Shown here in pieces: positions 25,800 through 33,824 of a DNA stretch of 64,000 nt (position 1 is the first letter of the stretch; each line of letters starts with the position of its first letter). The stretch lies in NCBI RefSeq assembly GCF_018332715.1, contig NZ_BOQP01000042.1, positions 1-64,000 of the forward strand, given 5' to 3'. The stretch is from Winogradskya consettensis. GTDB taxonomy: Bacteria > Actinomycetota > Actinomycetes > Mycobacteriales > Micromonosporaceae. The notes under the pieces were generated by a model, which worked only from the letters and a program-made list of their open reading frames with translations, was not told the DNA's origin and did no database searches. The translations under genes were made by a program, and so were the position numbers.

Positions 25800-26990
25800 C
25801 TACTGACGGTGGCTGGTCAGGAGGCCGGGGAGGCGTTCGGCGAGGCGGTCGTACTCCTCGGCCCGGTTGTAGATCTGGGCGCTGAGGCGCAGCCAGCAGC
25901 GGCCGCCCCAGGCGTTCATGCCCACTTCGATGGCCAGCTTGTCCGCGATGTGCTGGCGCAGGGCGGTGGCCTCCGGCTTGGTGGTGGCCACCCCGGCGGG
26001 CAGCGGCAGGATCCGCATGGCGGCCTCCGGCGCTCCGGGGTCGGGCAGGTCGGTCGGTGCGAGGCCGAGGGCGGCACCTACAACCCGCTGACCGTAGGAA
26101 GCCAGCTCGGCGTTGTGCCGGCGGATGGTCTCGACGCCGAGCGTGCGCATGGTGAACAGGCCCGTCGGGGCGGCAAGCCAAGCGGTGTAATCGAGCGTGC
26201 CCTGGAATTCGACGTTGACGGGGAAGCCCTCGTCCTGCTCCCACGAGACGACCAGCGGCTCGATTCGGCGCCGCCACTGCGGGGCGACGCTCAGCAGGGC
26301 GGTGCCCCGCGGCGCGAATGCCCACTTGTGCAGGTTGCCGACCCAGAAGTCGGCGCCGATGCTGTCGACCTCGAGCGGGGACGTGCCGGGGGCGTGCGCC
26401 GCGTCGACCAGGACGGGGATGTCGTGTTCCCGGGCGGCGGCGACGATCTCCCGCACCGGCAGGACCTTGGCGGTCGGCGACGTGATCTGGTCGACGATGA
26501 GCAGCTTGGTCCTGCCCGGTCGCAGTGCCTCCTTGATCCGCGACACGACCTCGGCATCCGACGCCGCGAGCGGCAACGGGACCGTGCGCGCGGTCGCCCC
26601 GTCCCGCCGGCACTGACGCTTGGCGGCCAGCTCGTTCGAGCCGTAACCGTGATCGGTGAGCAGCACCTCGTCGGCGGGCTGCAACCGGACGGTCTGCAGA
26701 GCCATCGAGACCCCGGCCGTGGCGTTCGGCACGAGCGCACTGCCGTCCGGATCGGCCCCGAGGAACTGCGCGATGTGCCGTCGCGTGTGGACGATCCGGT
26801 CCATCAGCCCGGTCGACCCGAAGAACGTCATCGGATTACGCTCGACCTCGTCCCGCAACCGCTGCTGAGCGCGCTGCACCCCGATCGGCACGGCGCCGAA
26901 GGAGCCATGGTTGAGGTAGGCGATGCCGGGGTCGAGCGAGAAGAGGAGACGGGCTCCGGGGATGGGCGGGGGCGGATCTCCGGCGCTCAC
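25800..26990 (-). CDS. Class V aminotransferase-fold PLP enzyme (isopenicillin-N-epimerase-like)
   Basis: Cytosolic pyridoxal-phosphate enzyme of the class V fold, related to CefD and cysteine desulfurase-like proteins; the reaction is unknown. The 396-residue product has an N-terminal AYLNHGSFGAVP segment and the GSTGLMDRI loop. The VDAAHAPG strand carries the cofactor Asp, and the Schiff-base Lys is in VGNLHKWAFAPRG. The C-terminal small domain ends NRAEEYDRLAERL. The GTG at 26990 is chosen because the conserved homology begins there; no good ribosome site is visible. It lies 43 nt downstream of xerC and is likely co-transcribed with it. Confidence 0.87.
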   Translation of the reverse strand: MSAGDPPPPIPGARLLFSLDPGIAYLNHGSFGAVPIGVQRAQQRLRDEVERNPMTFFGSTGLMDRIVHTRRHIAQFLGADPDGSALVPNATAGVSMALQTVRLQPADEVLLTDHGYGSNELAAKRQCRRDGATARTVPLPLAASDAEVVSRIKEALRPGRTKLLIVDQITSPTAKVLPVREIVAAAREHDIPVLVDAAHAPGTSPLEVDSIGADFWVGNLHKWAFAPRGTALLSVAPQWRRRIEPLVVSWEQDEGFPVNVEFQGTLDYTAWLAAPTGLFTMRTLGVETIRRHNAELASYGQRVVGAALGLAPTDLPDPGAPEAAMRILPLPAGVATTKPEATALRQHIADKLAIEVGMNAWGGRCWLRLSAQIYNRAEEYDRLAERLPGLLTSHRQ

Positions 26991-27033
26991 GCTGCGATCG
27001 TACGCGACGCGGGGTTGCGGACTGAACGATTCG

Positions 27034-27951
27034 TCAAGCTCTCGGGTGAGCCTGTTCGAACGCCGCTCGCAACCGTTCGGTCGACACATGGGTGTAGATC
27101 TGCGTGCTCGACAGCGACGAATGCCCCAGCAGATCCTGCACGGCCCGCAGATCGGCACCCCCGTCGAGCAGATGCGTCGCCGCCGAGTGCCGCAGATCGT
27201 GCGGGCTGGTGTGCGGGAGACCGGCCAGCTGAGCCGCCGTCCGCACGATCCTCCGCACAACCGTCTGCTGCAACCGGCCCCCACGAGCCCCGAGAAACAG
27301 CGCGCTGTCCGTGCCCGGGTGCGCGAGCTTCGGGCGGCCGTCACGCAGCCATTCGTCGAGCGCCCGCTGAGCCGGCAGGCCGTAGGGAACGGCACGCTCC
27401 TTCGCGCCCTTGCCGAAGACGCGGACGACCCGGCGGCTCTCATCCACGTCGGTCAGGTCCAGGCCGCACAGTTCGCTTACGCGTACGCCCGTCGCGTAGA
27501 GGAGTTCCAGGACTGCTTTGTCGCGTACGCCATGGGCGTCGGTCGTCGTGCCGACCAGCTCGGCGGCCTGATCGGCGCGCAACACCGTCGGAAGATCGCG
27601 ATGTGCTCTGGGGCTCGCCAGCTGCGCCCCCACATCGGAGGAGCACAGTCCGTTCCGATGAGCCCACGCGGTGAACGTGCGAGCTGCCGCGGCCCGGCGA
27701 GCCTGCGACGTCCGCGCTGCGCCACCGGCCATCATCCGAGCAAGCCAACCACGCAACACCGTGATGTCGAGATCCGCGGGCGCGGCACAACCGGCCGCGG
27801 CGGCATGGTCGAGCATCGAGACGGCGTCACCGACATACGCGCGTACGGTGTGGGCCGATCTGTTGTCGACCCGCGACAGATGCAACCCGAAGTCGTCCAC
27901 GGCCTGCCGCATCGCGGGCGGAAGCGCCTGATGGGTTTCGCGCGTACTCAT
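27034..27951 (-). CDS. xerC: Tyrosine recombinase XerC
   Basis: Site-specific recombinase of the XerC type, expected to resolve chromosome dimers at dif with XerD. The 305-residue protein has the N-terminal SAM-like core-binding domain (about 13-105). The catalytic domain contains Arg157 in TGVRVSEL, Lys181 in FGKGAKER, His251 and Arg254 in HDLRHS, His277 in LGHSSL and nucleophile Tyr286 in QIYTHVS. The set is complete. In mycobacteria xerC stands in this same chromosomal neighbourhood between dprA and rpsB, so it is a core gene here, not a phage integrase, although an accessory stretch adjoins it. Confidence 0.95.
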   Translation of the reverse strand: MSTRETHQALPPAMRQAVDDFGLHLSRVDNRSAHTVRAYVGDAVSMLDHAAAAGCAAPADLDITVLRGWLARMMAGGAARTSQARRAAAARTFTAWAHRNGLCSSDVGAQLASPRAHRDLPTVLRADQAAELVGTTTDAHGVRDKAVLELLYATGVRVSELCGLDLTDVDESRRVVRVFGKGAKERAVPYGLPAQRALDEWLRDGRPKLAHPGTDSALFLGARGGRLQQTVVRRIVRTAAQLAGLPHTSPHDLRHSAATHLLDGGADLRAVQDLLGHSSLSSTQIYTHVSTERLRAAFEQAHPRA

Positions 27952-27984
27952 CGCTCTTGCTCCACCTGCCTATCATCGCCGGTT

Positions 27985-28434
27985 GTGAGGCGCTTGCGTA
28001 CGGCCGGTGCGGCGATCCTCCTGGCTGCCCTCACCACTGCTTGTGCCTCTCCCGCGCCGGAGGCCCCACAGGCCAGCGCGGCCATGGGGGATGCGCCGTC
28101 CGGCGGCTTCACGATGCCGTCGGGCAACATCGGCTGCTACCTCACCGCAACACAGGCCCGCTGCGACATCAATCGAAAATCCTGGCTCCCACCCTCGAAG
28201 CCGCCCGACTGCGACCTTGCGTACGGGTTCGCCCTGACCGTCGCCGACGCCGACGCCTCATTCCTGTGCGCAGGCGACTCGGTCCTGCAGTCCGCCGGGC
28301 CGATCCTCGGGTACGGGCAGTCCCGGCAAGCCGGCAACCTGCGGTGCACCAGCGAACCGAAGGCCGTGAAGTGCGAGAACGTGGTCTCGGGGCACGGGTT
28401 CACGCTCGCCCGGGAGCAGTACGACCTCTGGTGA
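27985..28434 (+). CDS. Lipoprotein with DUF6636-like domain
   Basis: A 149-residue exported protein of unknown function. The N-terminus has RRLR, a hydrophobic core and a lipobox LTTAC with Cys near residue 19, so a lipid-anchored product is likely. The mature part has the pattern FTMPSGNIGCYL, RCDI and four further Cys residues, matching the small actinobacterial family often labelled DUF6636. It starts at a GTG 33 nt from the divergent xerC start, so the two share a promoter region. Confidence 0.75.
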   Translation: MRRLRTAGAAILLAALTTACASPAPEAPQASAAMGDAPSGGFTMPSGNIGCYLTATQARCDINRKSWLPPSKPPDCDLAYGFALTVADADASFLCAGDSVLQSAGPILGYGQSRQAGNLRCTSEPKAVKCENVVSGHGFTLAREQYDLW

Positions 28435-28474
28435 CCGTCCATTTTTGTCAGACCCCGGCTCTAGGGTCGGGGCC

Positions 28475-28960
28475 ATGGCGAACTGGCACGAGATCGAGAA
28501 GGAACACCCGGACCTCGCCGCCAAGGTGAGAGCCCGCTTCGACGCCGGCACGAACAAAACCATGGCCACCCTCCGCCGCGACGGCGCACCCCGGATCAGC
28601 GCCACAGAGCTGAAGTTCGAGCAGCTCCCCGACAGTCCTGCGGGCGAAACCGCAGCAACGTTCGGCTCGATGGGCGGCTCGCTCAAGCTCCTCGACATCC
28701 GCCGCGATCCCAGGATCGCCATCCACAGCCCCACCCTGGAACCCCCCGCAGCAAACCCCGACCAGTGGCCGGGCGACGCCAAGCTCGCGGGAGTCGCGGT
28801 GGAGATCCCCGCCCCGGCCGACAACCCGTTCCCCGGCGCGGGCTACTTCCGCGTGGACATCACCGAGCTGTCACTGACCTACCTGGGCACCCCACCCGAC
28901 CACCTGGTCATCGAGTCCTGGAACCCCGCCGACGGCTACCGTCGCCGCAACCGGGCCTGA
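28475..28960 (+). CDS. Pyridoxamine 5'-phosphate oxidase-fold protein
   Basis: A 161-residue protein of the split-barrel flavin or F420-binding fold, many of whose actinobacterial members are F420- or haem-dependent; the reaction is unknown. Family features are the first strand KTMATLRRDGAPRISATELKF and the LLDIRRDPRIAIHSP turn. The C-terminal strand YFRVDITELSLTYLG comes before HLVIESW. The ATG at 28475 is preferred to an upstream start because the family begins around WHEIEKEHPDLAAKV. A regular 15-nt tandem repeat begins 38 nt after its stop. Confidence 0.82.
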   Translation: MANWHEIEKEHPDLAAKVRARFDAGTNKTMATLRRDGAPRISATELKFEQLPDSPAGETAATFGSMGGSLKLLDIRRDPRIAIHSPTLEPPAANPDQWPGDAKLAGVAVEIPAPADNPFPGAGYFRVDITELSLTYLGTPPDHLVIESWNPADGYRRRNRA

Positions 28961-28998
28961 CCATGGCGGGCCGGCCTTCGGAATCGGGTCTCACGGCT

Positions 28999-29208
28999 TC
29001 GGCTGAGCCTGGTTCGGCTGAGTCTGGTTCGGCTGAGCCTGACCGGGCCGGTTCTTACTCGGCTGGGTCTCGCCCGGCCGGTTCTTGCTCGACTGGCTCT
29101 CGCCCGGCCGGTTCTTGTTCGGCTGGGCCTGGCCCGGCCGGTTTTTGCTCGGCTCGGTCTGGTTCGGCCTGTTCTTACCTGGCCGGTTTTCGTGCGGCCG
29201 AGCTTTGG
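28999..29208. repeat. Fourteen-unit 15-nt tandem repeat
   Basis: Fourteen consecutive 15-nt units with no indel, beginning TCGGCTGAGCCTGGT and alternating with a CCGGCCGGTTCTTGC type, giving a 30-nt higher order. It lies between the convergent pyridoxamine-oxidase-fold and GntR genes. On the plus strand a frame from 28963 reads units such as SAEPG and PAGSC. On the minus strand one frame reads a hydrophilic series of KNRPG and QPSKN-type units and ends in a stop. The exact period over 210 nt is consistent with past translation or recent expansion. Confidence 0.85.
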
Positions 29209-29226
29209 CCGCGGTGTCCCTTCTCG

Positions 29227-29631
29227 TCAGGGACGGGTGACCTGAACGCGATCGGCGGGGTGAACGGCAGTCGAGCCGTCAGCGGCCGTGATCACGATGA
29301 CCGGCACACCCTCACCGAGGCGATAGGTCCTACGCTCGGCATCCGTAGGCATGCGAGCACTCGCGAGCTCACCCCGCCCGAGCGTGATGACCTCCACCGG
29401 CTCCGGCACCCGGACAAACGTCCCCCGAGGCCGGTCAACGGTAACGAGCCCCTCGGTGCGCAACTGCCCAATGGCCTGCCGCACCGTCGTACGGCTGATC
29501 CCGTGCTCCTGAGCCAACCGCAACTCACTGGGCAAAGGCTCGCCCGGCGCCAACTCTCCACCCTCGATCTGACTCCGCAACAGATCGGCAAGCTGCCGGA
29601 AGACGGCACGGTCAGCCGAAGGATCGATCAT
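29227..29631 (-). CDS. Short GntR-family transcriptional regulator
   Basis: DNA-binding regulator with an N-terminal GntR winged helix (about 5-75: FRQLADLLRSQIEGGELAPGEPLPSE, then SRTTVRQAIGQLRTEGLV and RPRGTFVR). The remaining 60 residues are a short tail with one ITAADGSTAV strand pair, too small for a full FadR or UTRA effector domain. The ATG at 29631 matches the usual family start IDPSADRAVFRQL; a GTG at 29640 is an alternative. A symmetric ATTGTA/TACAAT dyad 36-65 nt upstream is a likely promoter and operator. The tandem repeat lies just past its stop. Confidence 0.85.
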   Translation of the reverse strand: MIDPSADRAVFRQLADLLRSQIEGGELAPGEPLPSELRLAQEHGISRTTVRQAIGQLRTEGLVTVDRPRGTFVRVPEPVEVITLGRGELASARMPTDAERRTYRLGEGVPVIVITAADGSTAVHPADRVQVTRP

Positions 29632-29666
29632 GCCTAACACGGTACGTGGTCACGATGCTCCATAGC

Positions 29667-29696
29667 ATTGTACGTACCGCAGGATGTCGCTACAAT
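29667..29696. promoter_or_regulatory. Symmetric dyad that reads as a promoter in both directions
   Basis: ATTGTA (29667-29672) and TACAAT (29691-29696) form an inverted repeat. Minus strand: TTGTAG, 17-nt spacer, TACAAT, suiting the GntR gene. Plus strand: TTGTAC, 17-nt spacer, TACAAT. A GTACGTAC palindrome overlaps the left arm. It is the likely GntR promoter and autoregulatory site; the plus-strand output has no obvious gene. Confidence 0.5.
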
Positions 29697-29740
29697 AAAC
29701 CAGCCACGCTGAGAAGGCCGAGCTTGATCGGGTGGCAGGC

Positions 29741-29774
29741 GACGGCGGTCGAGCCCCCAAACCCGACCGCCGTC
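29741..29774. terminator. Perfect 11-bp hairpin upstream of the GntR gene
   Basis: GACGGCGGTCG (29741-29751) pairs with CGACCGCCGTC (29764-29774) around a 12-nt loop, without a U tract. It stands between the small CxxC gene (ending at 29932 on the minus strand) and the GntR promoter, so it may end the upstream minus-strand transcript. The rest of 29700-29931 shows no gene. Confidence 0.45.
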
Positions 29775-29931
29775 GGCCCAGCACTCTCGTTCACTCAAAC
29801 CGGAAGATCCGCCCCGCACAGCAGCTTTTCCTAGCGCACGAGCGCGGGCTTCCGCTTGCGACTTCCGGAGTTCGCCGTCCTGGCGCGGCTGGGCCGTGGC
29901 TACACGTCTGGTTCACGTGCTTCACGTTGCT

Positions 29932-30261
29932 TCACGCGGAACGAAGCGGGTCCGATCTGCCGGCGACGTAGTCCTGGAACGTGGGCCGAGGCGGTCCAGG
30001 ATCGATCCAGCCAAGAAACCGATCCCAAAGATCCGGCGGCGGCAGCATGCTCTCCGGCCCAGCGAGATCCTCGAGCGCCTCCGTCATGTACGCCGACATG
30101 TAGACCAGCAAACTCGACGGAAAGCGCTCGAATTCGATCAGCAACTCACCCTTCGCATGCGCACACGGCCACGGCTGCATACAGGCCACGCAGCTCCACG
30201 TCGGTCGGCGGCCGAGGTGCTCGATCCGGTGCTCTGGTCGATCGGAAAGAATTCTCACCAC
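29932..30261 (-). CDS. Small CxxC protein of unknown function
   Basis: A 109-residue cytosolic protein with a Cys-rich knuckle (WSCVACMQPWPCAHAK) near residues 22-37. A helical half follows, LLIEFERFPSSLLVYMSAYMTEALEDL, with a PPPDLWDRFLGW turn. Proteins of this layout are common beside small GntR regulators in actinobacteria and are sometimes labelled flavin reductase without evidence. The knuckle could bind zinc. The start is uncertain: the frame opens at a TTG (30297), while GTG 30261 follows a GGAGGGAAGG stretch. It is upstream of the GntR gene on the same strand. Confidence 0.6.
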   Translation of the reverse strand: MVRILSDRPEHRIEHLGRRPTWSCVACMQPWPCAHAKGELLIEFERFPSSLLVYMSAYMTEALEDLAGPESMLPPPDLWDRFLGWIDPGPPRPTFQDYVAGRSDPLRSA

Positions 30262-30485
30262 GTACGGCCCCGCCTTCCCTCCGCCAGCTGTGGGCAAAGC
30301 CCCGCCAGCACCAGCGCCGACTACGCGGGCAAATGCCCCGCCGCTGGTGGCGTCTTTTCAACGCTAACGCCCCGACGGACGCGAGAGTTGCTGTCGCTGC
30401 TGATGCCGTTCGCGCCGGTAGCGCTGACTTTCCCGAGTCGCTACGGCCTTCAACCGGCCACGGCCTTCATGGAGCTACGGCCGTC

Positions 30486-30985
30486 ATCTGGAGTGGCGCT
30501 GAGGCTCTCACGCCGATGGACGCCGAGGTTGTCACCCTTGGCGGCACCAGCCAGCCTTATGGAGCCTTCTTCACCGGACCCTTCGGCGCCACCTCCAGAT
30601 CAGCCGGGGCAGCGCCGAGCCGGCCTTGTCGAGCGGCACCGAGCCGGCCTTGTCGAGCGGCGCCATATCGGCCTGTGAGCGGCACCGAGTCGGCCTTGTT
30701 AAGTGGCGCCATATCGGCCTGTGAGCGGCACCGAGTCGGCCTTGTTGAGTGGCGCCGAAGTGGCCTGATCGAGTGGCGCCGAAGTGGCGTGACCGAGTGG
30801 CGCTGGGTTGTCGTTTTGAGCGGCGCTCAGGCGGGCTGATGGAGCGGCGTTGGGATGGTCGGCTCAAGCGGCGCCGAGGTCGTTGCTTTACGCGGTGCCG
30901 AGATGGGCGCAGCGTGTGGCGCCGACGTGGTCGCTGTGGGCAGCTTCGGGGCGGTCGGAGCTCGTAACGCCGGAGTGGTCCAGGC
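30486..30985. repeat. Degenerate 24-nt tandem repeat array
   Basis: About twenty units with a 24-nt period (some 22, 23 or 25). The clearest run is 30631-30985 with units such as GAGCGGCACCGAGTCGGCC plus TTGTT and GAGTGGCGCCGAAGTGGCC plus TGATC. Read in frame, the best-preserved part gives octapeptides of the form SGAEVVAL, RGAEMGAA, CGADVVAV, but the frame breaks at the 22- and 23-nt units and at TGA codons. It looks like a decayed coding repeat. No intact gene covers it. Confidence 0.8.
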
Positions 30986-32091
30986 GGGGGGTGCCTAAGC
31001 CGTTGCATCGGGTGGCGTGGATGCGAGTGCGAGGCGGCCTGCAGGCGTTGGGCGAATTTTCATGGGGCGTCTTCTGCCCTGCTGGGGTGCTCTCATGCGC
31101 CGAATGCGAGTGGATCACGGCCGCTGTCGTATCCCCGACGTGAGCGGAACAGTGCGGAGGCTGCCCGTCTGCGGCGCCATGGCCAAGCCGCCCGGACTGT
31201 CGGGGTCGGGGTCGGCCAGCACTCCCGCGGCGCGAACTGGGGCTGTTCGTGCGCGGATCGCATGTCGCCCGATCGGGTCAGAAATTGTGCGCCGTCGGAT
31301 TTGGCACTTGGCAGGCGGTGGCCTGTGGGGCTTGGCCGGAACGGGTTCGGGTCCGCCGGCTGGGATTGGCGCGGATGGGGATGCCGGACAGCCTCAACTC
31401 GGGTGCTGGGATGGGGGCTATGTCGGGTTTTTGTGGGCGCATCGAGGACGAGATCAATGGGGATTGATCTCGATCTCGTGCAAGGGTGTTCGGCCGCACG
31501 CATCGCCAAGTGGGGTTGGACCAGCAATTCAAGGGTGGGCTTGGCGGGATGACGGTCGTGTTGCCGCGGAAGCGTCGGCTTCGAGGTGTGGCCCTTTCTG
31601 ATCGCGGGTCGGTAAGGGTGAGAGGAGTCGAGCCGCGAAAAGCCGGACGCCAGCCGTCGGGTCGGTAAAGCGGGCACCCGCCGGGCTGGGAAGAAGGCTC
31701 GACGCCGGCCTCCGGTTTGGTGAGCGCGAGGAAGCGTCGGGCTGGCAAGAAAGGCCGGGCGCAGGCCTGTGTGCTGGTAGCGACGCAGATCATGGGGTGG
31801 GAAGGTGGCGCCGCGAACGCGGTGGGTGAGGCGCTTGGTGTGGCAGTCAACGGATGGAGCGGCGTTTCCGGTGCGCGAACGGGTGAGTGGGATGAGTTGT
31901 CGGTCGGAAATGGTGGCTCGGTAGGGGCCCCGGATTTCGCCGGGATGCTGGAAAGCTGAGTGTGACCAAACCGGGAGGGTTCATCGCCCGCCTGTGGTGT
32001 GTGGTCTGAGGAAATTCGGGAATCGACGGGCTCGGAACCTGGTCAGCGGGGTTGGCGGCGTTGGGAAATAGTTTGCACTGAGCAAGCTGAC
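30986..32091. other. Gene-poor accessory stretch with small repeats
   Basis: No convincing gene was found: open frames here lack ribosome sites, family motifs and actinobacterial third-position bias. It holds a perfect 10-bp inverted repeat (CGAGATCAAT, GGGG loop, 31449-31472). It also holds three degenerate direct repeats about 55 nt apart (near 31633, 31686 and 31742) that share a GCTGGCAAGAA-type core. A frame at 31717-31959 is open but looks random. Base composition is more T- and G-rich than in the flanking genes, which suggests acquired or decaying DNA. Confidence 0.55.
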
Positions 32092-32120
32092 TTGGAGGAA
32101 GTTGACCCGCGACTTATAGT
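32092..32120 (+). promoter_or_regulatory. Candidate promoter of the AlpA-like gene
   Basis: TTGGAG (32092-32097), 17-nt spacer, TATAGT (32115-32120). The -10 box is unusually good for this genome and lies about 20 nt before the GTG start, so the transcript leader would be very short. Confidence 0.45.
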
Positions 32121-32141
32121 CATACGCCTACGGTCGATCAT

Positions 32142-32348
32142 GTGGCTAAGGCGATCCGACTTATGGGTGCGCACGAGATCCGGGTTCGATTGGGCTGGGT
32201 GAGCCGGCAACGGGCTTACCAGATCACCAGCCGGGCTGATTTCCCCGTGCCGGTGGCAGATCTCGCGCAGGGCAAGGTATGGCTGACCGAGGACGTCGAG
32301 GCGTGGATGAAGGTCCACCGCCGCGACGCCGACGAGACCGAGGCGTAG
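32142..32348 (+). CDS. AlpA/excisionase-like helix-turn-helix protein
   Basis: A 68-residue DNA-binding protein with the MerR-like winged-helix fold of AlpA and excisionases. It has MGAHEIRVRLGWVSRQRAYQI (helix-turn-helix), a DFPVPVADLAQGKVWL wing and a DVEAWMKVH closing helix. Such proteins often accompany integrases or act as small regulators. No integrase other than xerC (4.2 kb away) is present, so a mobile origin is a guess. The GTG at 32142 is used; ATG 32163 is possible. It is convergent with dprA, separated by a terminator. Confidence 0.82.
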   Translation: MAKAIRLMGAHEIRVRLGWVSRQRAYQITSRADFPVPVADLAQGKVWLTEDVEAWMKVHRRDADETEA

Positions 32349-32362
32349 TGCTTGGCGGGTGA

Positions 32363-32402
32363 TCCCGCGACGGTCGTCCGTATGTGGGCGGCGGTCGCGG
32401 GA
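32363..32402. terminator. Terminator between the AlpA-like gene and dprA
   Basis: A 9-bp perfect stem, TCCCGCGAC (32363-32371) with GTCGCGGGA (32394-32402), stands between the convergent stops. It probably works for both strands. Confidence 0.65.
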
Positions 32403-32423
32403 CCCCGGCAGGTCAGGCGGGCG

Positions 32424-33701
32424 CTAATCCGCGGGTGAAGGCTGCCCTTCGGGGTTGGCCTTGACCACCTCACCGTTCGCGGGTGCGGACAAGGGTGACG
32501 GTGGTGGCATCGCCGTGCGCTCAGCTCCCTGGCGAGCGGCGGGCAGCAACGCCACGCCGTCATTTCGGCGCGTCAGCAGGCCGAGCGTTTCCAGGAGCGA
32601 CAGGCGTTGCAGGACCGTTCGCAGTGCCAGGCCGGCCCGGGCCGCGAGTTGTTCCGGGCCCAGTGTGCCGCGCTGCGGCATCGCTTCGAGGATCAGTGCG
32701 CTCTCCTCGTCGAGGTCGTCGCGGGTGTGGCCCGCGACGCGTGCCGGTTCGGCGATGTACTCGCCGATCTTTCCGATCTCGTCGAGCACGTGGGCCACGG
32801 TCGTGACCACCCGGGTCTGCGGGTAGCGACGCAGGAGTTCGTGGCAGCCCACGGACATCGCCGATGTCACCGGGCCGGGGACGATCATCGCGTGCCGGTT
32901 CAGGGCGACCGTGCGGCTCATCGTCTGCATGGCGCCGCTGCGGGCCGCGGCCTCCACGACCACGGTGCCCACGGCGGCCGCGGCGATCACGCGGTTGCGG
33001 ATCAGGAAGCGGTGGCGCAGCGGGTCCGCGCCGGGCAGCCACTCGCTCATCAGCAGGCCGCAGTCGGCGATCCGCTCGAACAGGGCCGCGTTGCCCATCG
33101 GGTAGGGCCGGTCGACGCCACAGGCCAGCACCGCGATCGTGGATCCGCCCGCGGACAACGCCGCGCGATGGGCGGCCGCGTCGATGCCGAACGCACCGCC
33201 CGACACGATCGTCCAGTCCTGCTCGGCGATGCCGAAAGCAAGGTCTTCGGTCACATGTACGCCATAAGGCGTAGCAGCCCGAGCCCCGACAATCGCCACC
33301 GATCGATCCAGCGCCTCCCCGAGGGGCCGCCCGCCGCGCACCCACAGGCACAGCGGTGGGCGTACATCACGGTTGAACCGCCCGGGAATGTCCAGTTCCA
33401 AAGTGGCCAGCGACTCCACCCGGGCCGGCCACTCGTCATCGGACGGCGTCACGACCCGGGCGCCGAGCCGCTCGCCCCTGCGCAACGCCACCTCGGCCAC
33501 GCGTCGCGGATCGCCGAGCCCGGCACGGGCGACCACCGCCGTGCGCAGTGAAGCGTCCGGAACGTCCCCGTCGACGATCTGCTTGAGCGTGTCCTCGGCA
33601 CCCTGCGCCTGCACGAGCTGCCACACGACCCGGTTTCCGGGCTCGGTCAGCCAGGTCAACGCCACCCTGGCCAGCCGGTCACCGCCGTCGCCGATGCTCA
33701 T
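32424..33701 (-). CDS. dprA: DNA-processing protein DprA
   Basis: Single-strand DNA-binding protein that loads RecA in transformation or recombination. The 425-residue protein has an N-terminal helical domain. The Rossmann core holds SVAIVGARAATPYG, IVSGGAFGIDAAAHRAAL, GVDRPYP and the FLIRNRVIAA loop. A C-terminal winged helix (about 330-395: LEAMPQRGTLGPEQLAARAGL) is followed by a Pro/Ala-rich tail. ATG 33701 is preferred to GTG 33707 for spacing to a weak GGCGAG site. It is the last gene of the minus-strand yraN-comM-dprA unit, 118 nt after comM. Confidence 0.95.
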   Translation of the reverse strand: MSIGDGGDRLARVALTWLTEPGNRVVWQLVQAQGAEDTLKQIVDGDVPDASLRTAVVARAGLGDPRRVAEVALRRGERLGARVVTPSDDEWPARVESLATLELDIPGRFNRDVRPPLCLWVRGGRPLGEALDRSVAIVGARAATPYGVHVTEDLAFGIAEQDWTIVSGGAFGIDAAAHRAALSAGGSTIAVLACGVDRPYPMGNAALFERIADCGLLMSEWLPGADPLRHRFLIRNRVIAAAAVGTVVVEAAARSGAMQTMSRTVALNRHAMIVPGPVTSAMSVGCHELLRRYPQTRVVTTVAHVLDEIGKIGEYIAEPARVAGHTRDDLDEESALILEAMPQRGTLGPEQLAARAGLALRTVLQRLSLLETLGLLTRRNDGVALLPAARQGAERTAMPPPSPLSAPANGEVVKANPEGQPSPAD

Positions 33702-33824
33702 GCCCACTCGCCATGGTCGGCGGTCACGGGTTGCGGCCCGGAAGGGGTGACCGGCGGCGGTAGCGGCCGGGGCCAGATGCCCAGGCTGGGCACCGCAGTC
33801 CTGGCGAGGGCGGGGATATGAGGT

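Noticed and set aside
27034..27951. Phage or island integrase
   Set aside because: Size, full XerC residue set and conserved neighbourhood (dprA, M23, rpsB) point to the chromosomal XerC.
28999..29208. CRISPR array
   Set aside because: Units are 15 nt with no unique spacers and no cas genes; a plain tandem repeat.
30486..30985. CRISPR array or integron attachment sites
   Set aside because: Continuous degenerate 24-nt units without spacers, palindromic ends or gene cassettes.
31717..31959. 80-codon open frame in the gene-poor stretch
   Set aside because: No ribosome site, no motif, weak codon bias; includes two of the degenerate 55-nt repeats.
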